Source of the DNA: Bryum argenteum
Lineage: Eukaryota; Streptophyta; Bryopsida; Bryales; Bryaceae
Reading direction: 5' to 3'
Length of the DNA stretch: 64,000 bases
Assembly (NCBI GenBank): GCA_037043015.1
Contig: CM073331.1
Coordinates: 6,583,305 to 6,647,304 of the forward strand
Of this stretch, positions 23,451 through 34,499 are shown one piece after another; positions within the stretch are counted from its first letter, which is position 1; each line of letters begins with the position of its first letter. Made by a program: the position numbers and the translations under genes. Under the pieces are notes generated by a model. The model worked only from the letters and a program-made list of their open reading frames with translations, had not been told where the DNA came from and made no database searches.

Positions 23451-23620
23451 AATATCCGTGAATAAAGAATATATAGCATTTCACAAATCAACATAGGATT
23501 CCTTTTTCATTGTGTAATAATGTTTGAGAATCTAATAACGAGTAAATCGAGAGGGATTAAAATTTAAAAAGGATCCTATGTAATTTTAAAAGATTCCAGA
23601 ACACAATGGAAACTAAGAAT

Positions 23621-23880
23621 AAAAAAAAAAAAAAAAAAAACCCGAAGCGGGCGATGGCGATGTACGATCGGTCAATCTGGGGCGCTCGTGCCCGGCCGAC
23701 CGATGGGACCGACCGCATGACCGGCCTACCGACCGCCCGGCGACCGCGGACGGCCGCCGCGGCCGGGGGGCCGCCGGACTGCGGTCGGCCGCTGACCGAC
23801 CGGCCGGTCGGCTATCCGTCGGTCGGCCGGCCGGCGTACCTCCCTCCCCCTCCTCTTCTTGCCTCTCCCGAAGGCCGTAA
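23621..23880 (+). promoter_or_regulatory. GGTCGG-type GC block with poly-A (element 3, gene lost)
   Basis: A run of about 20 A (23621-23640) is followed by a GC block of CCGACCG and GGTCGGC words to about 23840 and a CT-rich leader like the other copies (CTCCCTCCCCCTCCTCTTC). No TATA box and no gene follow, so this is a solo or decayed copy of the shared upstream module. Confidence 0.6.
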
Positions 23881-26580
23881 CTCCCGTTTCCTCAACTTCT
23901 CTCACTTCCCGCATTGCATATTTGCATTTCTATATTTAGCGTCTCGCGTACACGTGGCGTCTAAATCGGGGTAGGGAATGTTCTGACAAGGGAATGTCGG
24001 GAAGATCTCTTTGTCAGAAACAAGAATGTTTTATGACAAAGATACTCTAGGCTCCAAATAATTCTATAATAAGGGACTCCTTGCAAGAGGAGTCAAGGCC
24101 AACATATCTCCCATGCCTATTCCCCCATTAGTGAAGGTGTTGGGAGTTGGTGCCCATTTTTTCTAGAAGGAAAACGAAGGTTATGGGGCCAATTCTTATT
24201 ATTAGCGAGAGTCCATGTTTTAGATTTGTTCTCATTGATTTTATTTCTTACAAATATTCTTTCTTAATTTGAATGAAGAGAACGCTTTTATGCCATGAAT
24301 TTTCATTCATTTCTTGAATGTCCCAACTTTTGTCAAATATTGATCCATTCTCACAAGGAGATGTTTTCATGTATTGGCCCCATTAATGGCTTGGCCCCTA
24401 TTGTGCACTTTGAGGTGGCCCTAAATCCTCTCATATCACTTTCCGGACTTTTTACCTATTCCTTGATGAGAGTATACTTATGTCTAACATTGGAGAGATC
24501 TAAGTATATATTAAATGTAGGTGAGCATGTGTGAGTATTTTGTTTTCATAACTTTGGTATTACCGTATTAGTCAATATTTAAACTTCCTATTTAGCCCTT
24601 AAGTTGTCCACATTTTATGGTCTATATTATTTCATGTGCATTTAGAAATAATTTCATCGTTGTGTATTAATTTGAGTAATTATTTATTTACCTCTTGTAA
24701 AGGTAATTGATATCTGATTCTATTGTTTTCTATATTGTGATCATAAATTAAGAGAAGTAAAAAGCGTTACAAATAAATTAATAAAAATATCGCACCCTAT
24801 AAGTTTTTAACATATGGCAATAACGGCATTAACTTATAAAGTTATAATCATATTTGATCTTGTACACGTATAGTACTTCTATTTTATGTTAAATGAAGTT
24901 GATTATTCTTATATTAGAAACTTTGATGGATTGATTAGGGAATAGAATGATTTGAATAGCCATTGCTTTTTCATTTAGAGTATATTGTGGATGAAATCAC
25001 TTGAGCATAGGATATAAGGTTCATGGTCTAGGATTTATTAATTTCCCCTAGCTAATATTTTTATTTTTCCATATCCAATACATTATTTTACAAACCTTTG
25101 TAGGCTAATTCCTTTATTATATATTGGACATGTTATAGTCTCATCCGGGATGTTGGTTCTTAACTGGGGTCCCCTCTAAAATGAAAATAATAAAATAAAT
25201 AATATATATACACTATACGGTAAAGATAGAGCGTTTTTGCTAAAAACATATTTAGAGGTAAAGTCACTCTACATAAATAGCGATTTAATGCTAAGATTTT
25301 ATTTAGAGGTAAACAAGTTCTATATAAATAGTGGTTCTACTTAAATACATATTTAGAGGTAAAGCAAATCAATTCTACTTTGTGTGCGAGAACTATAAAT
25401 CAAAAAGTACATACATAAGTATATATACTATACATGTATTGATGTATACAGGAAATATTATATTTATAATAAATTCAACAATAATACGATACAATTATAA
25501 TATATATTACATATAATATATACCTTCATATACATATTATACTATGAAACATAAAGTACATACATAAATATACATATTCTAATTTATTAATACATAGTAT
25601 ATACGTAAATATACATATCCTACTTTAAGTATAAATGGTTTACATACATGAAGAGTTAGATTTCTATAATTGATCTATTAATAAGATTTGTTTTTAGAAA
25701 TTGGAAAGTAAAAGACTATAGAAAGACTTTTAGGTGGATATATAAACTCATGGGTAAGATGGAAGAGACTATTTTTTGTCGTGAGTTCTTTGGTTATATT
25801 TATATACAATTGTTATATTCGATATGAAAATTGGAGTTTGTATCTATCTATCTTCTTGAAGAACAAGAATTACCAGTTTATAATTATCCTATTAGTATAA
25901 GAAATTCGTTGCAAGGGAGACGGTTAAGTAGAAACTTTTAAGCGACTAGGTCTAATTTTTTAAAAAAACCTAAAACAAATTTAAATAAAACAACTTTAAA
26001 TTTGTAGGGAAAGTTTACACAATTTGGGAATAAAATTTTATCCACATTTCTTATTTCTTGAGATCTATCTCACGTTTTTTACATGCGCTTCTTACGTTGG
26101 TAATTGTATTTTTAATTCAAAATCACTCAAAACATAGAATTTGGTACAAAGGGCGGTTATTTAGTCTCCATTGAGGATGCCCTAAAAAACATACTCTTGT
26201 AAGTCATGTGCATAAAAGTTTGATTCATAGAGCCTCATAGATTGCGAGATGATAATTTATTAGTGCACAAGAGAATCTACTAAATTTCATCATTTTCGGA
26301 TTGAAGTGAAATTCATAAAAGTTGGTTTTGAGGGGTTTTGGCACTTTTTACGGCTACTTTATACTAGAGGCCATTTGAAGTTGGGCCCATTTGGAGTTGA
26401 GCCCACTTGGACTTAAAGTGTGCCTTAACTTTAGCTCTACTTTACAAAGTGGGTCATAGAGTGGATCTTGCAATATAAAGTCCTAATGCCCACTTCGAGG
26501 GCCCAAATTTAATATTTTAGAGATAGATAGATCTTCATTGGTTGATGCCTAGGGTTTGTAAAGGGGCACAACAAATTTTG
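23880..26580. other. AT-rich spacer, no gene recognised
   Basis: It contains the second copies of the repeats noted at 22.3-23.3 kb, and at 25240-25370 three imperfect units around TATTTAGAGGTAAA. There are many TATA-rich microsatellite stretches (25430-25640). No coding frame is convincing. Confidence 0.55.
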
Positions 26581-26589
26581 GGGTTAGGG

Positions 26590-26851
26590 TTTAGAGGGCG
26601 GGCGGCGGCCGCTCCGCTGAGCCCGGCTGCGAAGGGTTCGGTCCGTCGGTCGGTCGGCGAGGCCCGGCGGTCGGGCGATCAATCGGACGGTCCCGATGGC
26701 CCCACGGCCGGTCCGGGGTCGGTCGCAGAGTCCGGGGCGGTCGGCGGTCCGGGACCGGACGGCGGTCAATGAGCGGTCGGCCGCTCCGGGCTTGGACGGC
26801 TAGGCCCGGTCGGCGGTTCGGTCGGCCGGTCCGGCATGAGGGCACTATAAA
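26590..26851 (+). promoter_or_regulatory. GGTCGG-type GC block with TATA box (element 4)
   Basis: The GC block ends in CACTATAAAGGGCCGTCCGG (TATA 26846-26851) and a CT-rich leader, as in element 1 (compare CTATAAAAGGCCGACCGG). The downstream gene's ATG is at 27037, about 190 bp on; in element 1 the distance is about 230 bp. Confidence 0.7.
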
Positions 26852-27036
26852 GGGCCGTCCGGCTTCATTTTCCACCACTTCCTCTCCTCATGGTAACCCA
26901 ATTGAATTGCCTCGATTGCTAAGGCGCTGCCGCATTCTAGTTGGAGAGGAGAAGGGGTCGGTTTTTTTCACATTTGTTGCGGCCGCCGTCCGTGGATCCT
27001 TCGGTGATACTTGCACGATGACGTCGGATCGAGAAC

Positions 27037-30000
27037 GTGAACACGAGTATGGAGGTGGAGAATTCGATGATAACAGCAGAGGCGCCTAAGAAGAGGAATA
27101 AACAAAAAGGTGCAACTCATGGACTGAATTGGGAGATTTTAGAGAATGAAGACATTAAAGCGGAACGCGGTTGGGAACTGGAGGTGACGGAGTATTGGAC
27201 CGCTCAAATTTGCAAGAAATATGTGAAGATGTTTCACATTGGCAAACTTTGGCCTAAAGAATGTCATACAGTTCATACTAGGAACTTTTCTTGCAACCCG
27301 GCAACATGCAAGGATGATCACTTTATCCACCGTGCAGAGGAAGTATGGCGGGCCTTGTTCGGGGATCGTGCCAAAACAAAAGGGTACTTTTGTTACCAAT
27401 TGTTGGCAATGGTATATGCTGAGTTGATACTACAGCGGAAGATAAATTGGAGCACGTACCAAACTAATACTCAATTTCCGCTTCGCATTGAAAGGAAGCA
27501 GAAGTATATCCCGGATTGCTTTGATCCACAATCTGCCTTGACAAAGCATATTTTGGAGGTTTTGAGGAAAAAAAAAAAAAAAACAAAGGTCAAGAGGATA
27601 CAACGGAAGATGAGAATGTCGTTACAAAGGATACGGACATTCCTCTTGCCACGGATGGTCTATCAAACGAACAACTGCGGTTGATATAGGCTTGGGATGT
27701 AAACGATTGGAGAGCAGTCATTGGAAGAGGCGAATGCAGTGCAAGATCAGGTGGGGGACTTAGAGAATGTAGTGGAAGAGGTACTCTCCCCTCTCATTCC
27801 AGATAACCCTATTATTCCCAATGGCCTAAATTTGACCGATAATAATCCAAAATCGAATGAGGCAGGGCCAAGTAAACCAATGGAAACAACATCCATGCCA
27901 GATTCCATTACTCCGCAGATGGAGAAGGATTGGTGGTCAAATTTCGAAGAATTATATGAAGGAGTACCAAGCAACAAGAAACTGCGAGAGTATCTCACTT
28001 ATATTGACGAAGTAGCGAAGGTCATATACGACGAAACCATTCCAGATGGTGAGACGAAGATGAAGTGGGAAGACACCAAAAAAACCCATATATTGCAAGC
28101 TGGGACCGAGATGAAAGTCGGGGTTGAAGTTGTTGCTGCTGTGGTTCCACGGTTTTTAGAATTGGCTCAAACTCTTGCCATTATGACGCCTCGAATGCTA
28201 GAAGCAGCTATAGACTACGAGAAGATATCAGAGGCATAACTCCCGTATGTGAAAGCAAGGATAAAGGATACGGAGGAGTTTATAAGTCTTCAGGATAAGT
28301 ATAACGTAGCAATTACCGTGATTGACAAGGTGGTTTATGATTTCAAACTTAATGGATATGAGCGCAGAAAATCCCCGTACTACTGCAATCTCATGGAGCA
28401 AGCGATGAACATTTTGAATCCTCCCGAAGAAGGTGATGTGGAAGATGTCCCCGTAAATCCAAAAGATAATTCTCCAATTTCAAAAATTGGAGAAAGGATC
28501 GAAAGGGAAGGTGATCTTATCCCATCTAATAATGATGGGAATAATAAGAGTGATGGCCCGGAGATGAAAGGTACTCCATCATGCGAGCCAGGGCCTACTG
28601 AGGCAGTAGAGGACATTCAAGAGAAGGAAGCACGGTTCAGTACGCAGGAGAAAGGAAAACAAATCATCGATTTGGACGATGATACGGAATCGGAGGACAA
28701 TGGAAGGAGGGGCGTGCGTGTAGAGGATGATACACATTCGAAGGGAAAAGATTGCCTACATAATCAATGTCCTAAAGAAACATTGGAAATGCAATTGGAA
28801 GCGATGATGAAGCAGAGAGATGAGGCACGAGTGAACTAGAATCCATACGAATGGCATTGAGAAATGTGGATTATACACCACGCGAAGAGAACATATTGCC
28901 TTGGTTGGCTTGGGTTCACCGACTTCAAGATAGGGAGGCCATGGTTTCAAAGGCACAACATAATCTGAAGAAAATCGCCGCCAAATCATGTGGTTCGAGT
29001 GAACATGTGAATACATCATTGGAGGAATTTAAAAAATACGAAAGATTACGAGAACACGAACCTACTAAGGTCACTATTTGGGGTGATGTCGAGGAGATGA
29101 TGGAGCGAACAAATTTCAATCGGATGGGAAAAGATGATGATATTGATTGGAGTTTGGAAGTAGCAGAAGGATGGGTGCCATACAACTCATTCTCATCGCA
29201 TTTTGTGGAATCAAATCGAAATGTCGTTTACACATGCGACCCCCCACCGACAATACTGAAGGAAAAATGTGGCATGCGCCGATATCATTTCGGTCCAGAA
29301 GGAGCGTACACACTAGGCCAATGTGGCCATAACTTTCATGTTACTTGCATAGCAAGCCTTTGCCCGGGAAAATCATCATGTCCTATATGTCGTTCTCCAA
29401 TTAGCACGAGATTCTACGAAGTGATGGGGATGCGCGATGTCATGCCACCTGGGCACGAGTTCAACCGATGGAATCTCCCTTTGGATCAACTTCCAAAGAA
29501 ACTTCACAACTTTCGTGAGTGGGGAAAGCACTTGAATGGGATAGTTCAACATCAAAACACAGACTCCTCATGCATGATGTAGGCGAGACAGATCCATTGC
29601 TTTGGATGACACGTGACTACGAGGTGGAGATTAGGGCGCGAGATATTGAAGAGGCGAGCAACGAGAGATGTTTTGCCGCAACTTTGGAGGACATTGAGCA
29701 TCGAACACAATCGTTTCTTCCGATTCCCTCCAAAGAGAGTGGAGAAGGGAGAAGATGGTTTGTGGCATGAGGTAACAAGTGACATTGAGTTTGGAGAGGA
29801 GTACAAGAAGTACGATGATAGGCCGATTGGAAGGGCTTTAGTCCTAGCCAAGTTGGAAGAGGCCGCACACTTACGGATTTCAACGAAGGAGGAATCTTTC
29901 AAAGACGCAGATTGTACTTTACGGGAGGCGGTAGAGAAATTTGAGTCGCGCATTAAGAACATCATTACTCATTGGACGACAATGATCAAAGACCCGGCCG

Positions 30001-30281
30001 GAGTTATTGGTGTCTATCGCGTGCAGAGGACTCCTTTGTGAAGGATGTGGTGGGACGAATCGAGGAGGCCATGAAAATCTTCCGTTCCAAAAATGCTAAC
30101 CCACCCAAGAAACGGAAAAGGGATGATGGCAATGAGAGCGGACGCGGTTGGATGTCGGGCAACAACGAGAGAAATTGCTGCAGTGGATCAAGAATACGAC
30201 GAGGGCGGTAGAATTGCTAGACCAAGCCAAAGACCCCGGACTCGTAGTATAGCAAATACAATTGATACTGAAGAGCATTGA
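27037..30281 (+). pseudogene. RING-like gene with shared N-terminal domain, frameshifted
   Basis: Intronless. The N-terminal domain matches that of the gene at 19.6-21.2 kb (ICKKYVKMFHIGKLWP; AMVYAELILQRKINWST). At 27571 a run of about 16 A shifts the frame. Coding sense then runs through an acidic, disordered middle (27721-28839, with one in-frame TAA at 28237) and a charged helical part. A RING-type half follows at about 29260-29410: CGMRRYHFG, QCGHNFHVTCI, then CPICRSPI, which gives the C..H..C..CPxC ligands, while the first CxxC pair is not evident. After it come GHEFNRWNLPLDQLP and further helical, Lys/Arg-rich segments ending about 30281, with frame changes near 29550, 29770 and 30040. 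If functional, an E3 ubiquitin ligase-like role is possible, but that is inference. Confidence 0.55.
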
Positions 30282-30563
30282 TTGCGATGTAATAGAAATC
30301 CAAAGAGAAGCGTAGACGGTTAAGGAGGGTTACGATTCCCGGAATAGGGTCGCATACCATTTTGGATTTGTAATGCATGGTTTTTATAATGAAGTTTTTT
30401 TATTTCTTATGATGTAATAGTCTTTTGTTGACTATTCACCGACATTTTCGAGACAAAATAAAGTACGAACATATCAACAGTTTGGTAATAAAGTTTCACG
30501 AGCTATACTATCTCTAGCATACACGAAGTATGCTAGACCTCTACTACGTGTCTGAGCATGTAA

Positions 30564-33490
30564 TTAATGTTTATTCATCCACATCGGTAGGAATTGCATA
30601 ATCATTTGTCTCCTTTTACTTGACTCCGCTAGATCCCGTAGGGTCATCTTGAAATCACTACTAACTTCTTGTTTGATTCTTCGTTTGTGACTTCCCGAAT
30701 GAATGATCTTGAATTTTCCCGCATTCTCAATGGCATCAAGGGGATTCTTCGGTTTATCATGAAGAAACGAAAGCATTGGAGCTTTACGTTTCGTCATAAC
30801 TCTTGGAGGCTCCTTCTTCCGTAGCCCCGAACCTCCTGGAAGGTTCTTGTATCCCAATTGAAGAAGCGGTACATCCCAGTCACTAGAGATTCCGCCGGAA
30901 TTGGAACGTCTTGTTCGAGGTCGCACTTGATTTGAAAGTGACACCAAACGTTTGGAAGATTTCTCCATCATCAGAGGGGACTCTAAAATCACATTTTGAA
31001 ATAGAGACCGGGAGGCAACAAAGCAGCAAAGCGGAGTTCGTCGCGATGGCGGACGTCATATTTATCGTTATTGGATCCAACGTAATAAAGACGGCCATGA
31101 GTATCATCCCCACGATTTTCACATTCGAACAACGTTTCGTCCGTATTTGGAGTTAGTCCGATGACGAGGGGTATTATCACATGTGACTTTGTCGGTATCC
31201 TTTTGAAAACCGTGGTAATGAGCTAAGGGCAACAATTCATCTGGATCATCCGCCTCAGCTTCATCGTCAACAAAGTCATACGTGGTGTTCGGGACGTTCA
31301 AAGCATCTTGCAAGCTCATAGCGGGGATGCTATTGAGGTCATCTTCTAGGTCCTCCAAAACGTGATCCGAAAAGCCTTCACCAATTGAGTTATGGGGGGT
31401 TTCTTCATCCTCGGAGTCACGTACGTCACGATCCTCTACATCCAAGTTCTCCGAGTACCACCTCTTCTCATCCGTTAACTTTGCGTTTGCAAGTAACTTT
31501 GAGTTGGTGTATACAAAGACCAAGTCATCTGCCCTTTCCGGTAGCAACCGATTCCGCTTCCTATCGTGAACGAAAGAGTAACTGCTCCAATTGCGTTCGC
31601 ACGCCGACGATGACACCGTTTGAGCTAGGATTCGCTTTGCAATCGGAGCAAGGAGTTTTCCAACAAACCCTTCAATTTCCCACCAAACAAAGGGAGAACA
31701 TTTCGACTCAGTAGGATCCAACATCTCATGAAATGGTGCACTCCTCATTCGAAATGCCATATATTCATTCGCCACATCATGATAAGTGCCGGAGCACATA
31801 GAGTTTTTAGAACACGCCCGCACCCATGCGGACCTCGGTATCATCCGCTAACTCTTTGTCATGTAGTAAATAAGGATTCAAAAGTGCACCAAAGACAGAA
31901 GCGGAGATCTGTTGTCATCATCTTTTTCCTTGCGTAGAAGTTCTCCTTCGCAATGTCCGCTAAATCCGTCGGGAGTGAAAATGGTTCTGTAGATAGCGTC
32001 AGTACATGCTTCTCGAGCTGACGAACGATATGCAAAGCCTTGCCCGTACAAGGCTCCTTGCCGTCGAATTCAAGAAGAGCATACACTACCGGGGCCACCA
32101 TATCTCGGAAGTTTGTACAACGCTTCCAAAAACCGTCATCCAAAACCACTTTTCTTACGTTGCGGGACTCCAGTAATTTATCTCTAGCTGATAGAGACTT
32201 CTTCGAGGCATATGACAACCACTGGGGATCTACAACAGTTTGCTCCAAAGAATCGCGAACCTGCAATAAGCGATCTATCATTATAAAATTGCACGCAAAT
32301 CTTGTTTTCCCAGGCATCAATAGGCTAAACCTTGTCTCATGTTTACGAAACACGGCTAAAGGCATTTGACGATTTTTGATGAACTTGACCAAGCCCTTGG
32401 CCTTTTCCAAAGTTTCTTTCACCCATGACGCCTTTCCCCAATCTTCCAACAACAAATCCATCGCATGCGTGGCGCATCCCTGAATGAATATATGGGGATA
32501 ATCCTCAACGACTAATCGAGAGGCATTAATCATTACAGAAGCGTTGTCCGTGCAGACTTGGACAACGTTCTCAGGGCCAACTTGTTTGATGAACTTGACC
32601 ATGATAGAGGCCATATACATTCTTTGTCTTTTCTTTGCCGGTAGTATCGACGGCGCCAAGAAAAAAGCTCTCCAAATAGAGTCACTAGCATTGCATTTAC
32701 AAGAGGGCGACTACTCACAGATGACCATCCATCCATGGCTAAAGTTCCCCCGAACTTCCGAAGGCTCTCCTTGAGTCTACTATCTAGTTTTCCTTCTAGA
32801 TCACTTTTTACTTGTCCCAACAACTTTGTCCGAATGTCATGGTAAGAAGGTGGGACATATGGTTTTCGGAAAGAAGCGAGTTTTCATTACGGCTTCCTTG
32901 AAGATCGGATTCGTGCTACAAAGAAACGGTACGTTTGCTTCATAGAAAAACTTTGCCCAAAGTATGTCTAGTTCCCGCCTATCCGCTTCAGCAAAACCAT
33001 CTTCAATCACAGATTGTTTCATCGCCCTATTGATATGCCCACCAACCCTCACTTGTCCCGCAAAGTTAGGAACGGCAGAGATTGATCCAACTAAAGGTGT
33101 TGATGGAATCGAAGGGTAGCTTGAGAAGATCCCACGCAAGAGTCTCCACCGGTGGACCTTGGCGTGCCAACATTGAACTTCCCGATGACGATGGTATTGA
33201 ATGAAAACCGCTCATTTCTCCATTATGTGGAGGGAACCGCCCGTCACATCTTGAAATAAATCCATCACTCGGGTGTTCAATTTTGGACAAAGCGTAATCG
33301 TATTAAGGCGGACCCCACGCTTGCCTTCATAACCAAGGTGATCGAGTGCCGTTCTAGCCTCTTGCTCATAACCTTATGACGAGAGATTGCATTGGACAGT
33401 TGGGGTCGTGGTAGGTTGGCCTTGTACTTCATGAACATCGGTGAACCAAGGTGAGGATGATTTGTTGGCCATTTTGATAGGTAGGACACC
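30564..33490 (-). pseudogene. hAT-family transposase gene (DUF659 and hAT C-terminal domains), frameshifted
   Basis: Read on the minus strand. An N-terminal part (about 33490-32840) is poorly preserved; a BED finger is not clear. A DUF659-type segment follows (GGTLAMDGWSSVSSRPL near 32750). Then come VVQVCTDNASVMINASR and FIQGCATHAMDLLLEDW (about 32560-32440), the usual core of hAT transposases, and the dimerisation region with SSSACERNWSSYSFVH (about 31600). An acidic tail and a basic C-terminal stretch (to 30564) complete it. The break at about 32650 sits at a run of seven T (minus strand): removing one T joins GELF to LGAVDTTGKEKTK in frame. Other breaks lie near 31850 and 33100. The neighbouring GC block and TATA box (33673-33679) are its likely promoter. 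Confidence 0.8.
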
Positions 33491-33672
33491 TCAAAATGAT
33501 CAAACGTGGTAATAGATATGTAGAAAAAAATGTCAAGAGTTCGTAAACGAACTTTGCACTTCCGAACTCAATACGTACCAAGCAACGGACACATAACATA
33601 AAGTTATGCAGCTCAGAGACTTTGGGTCGCATTCACAATTCGGAAGTGAAATGAGGCCTTGTGTCTCTTCTC

Positions 33673-34275
33673 TTATATACCTTCAACCCTGAATTTGACC
33701 GTTGAAATTTGAATTTCTGCCGTTGAATCAAGTGGTCGGGCTTTGAGCCGGCCGACCTCGGCGGTCGCCCACGGTCGGTCGGCCGACCTCGCCGGGTCGC
33801 GACAATGGTCGTCGGCGGCCGACTCGCCCGGTCGCGACAATGGCGGTCGGCGTCGACTCGCCGGTCGCGACAATGGGTCGGGCGGCCGACCTCGCCGGTC
33901 TCGGGTCGGTCGGGCGGTCGACCTCGCCCGACCGCACACCGGTCGGCCTCGGGAACGCGGTCCCGCACCGGTCGGCCGGTCGGAGAGTCGGACGGGGTGC
34001 GGTCGGCCGTCAAACGGTCGGACGGGGTGCGGTCGGTCGGGACGGGGTGCGGCTTACCGGACGGGGTGCGGTCGGCCACTGTTTCGGACGGTAATTTACC
34101 CTAGGTAAATTATAAAAACCCGTTATGTCACCGACAGTCCTAGGGGTGAGGACGACGGACCATGGTCGGCCGCCGTCCGGTCCGGTCGTCCCGACAACCC
34201 CGAGCACCAACACGAGCCAAAGAAGAGCACCAACACGAGCAAAGAAGAGCACTAGAAACTAGCACTAGAAACTTG
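33673..34275 (-). promoter_or_regulatory. TATA box, GGTCGG-type GC block and CACGAG minisatellite (element 5)
   Basis: In minus orientation the order is CACGAGC/GAGCACCAACACGAG words (34196-34275), a GGACCATGGTC palindrome (about 34158), a GC block of CGACCGCC and GGGTGCGGTCGG words (34080-33740), then TATATAA (33673-33679) before the hAT-like gene. The same minisatellite, palindrome, GC block and TATA order precedes the kinase-like gene at 16.1-16.9 kb. Confidence 0.7.
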
Positions 34276-34499
34276 AATGAAGAAGAAGAGCGTGAAGAAG
34301 AGAAGTTGAAGTTTTGAAAGAGTGATGCGAATTCTAGCGGGAGGGAGGATGTCTTTAGAAAAGGAGGGAGCCGTTGTTATTGGCTAGGACATTGGGAGAT
34401 ACAATAAAAAGCATATTTACCAAACATGGCGGTCGCGGTCAAACGCACTTCGGTTCACCTCATGAGTGTCATGCACGAGTACGTCTAGTACCATGACTC

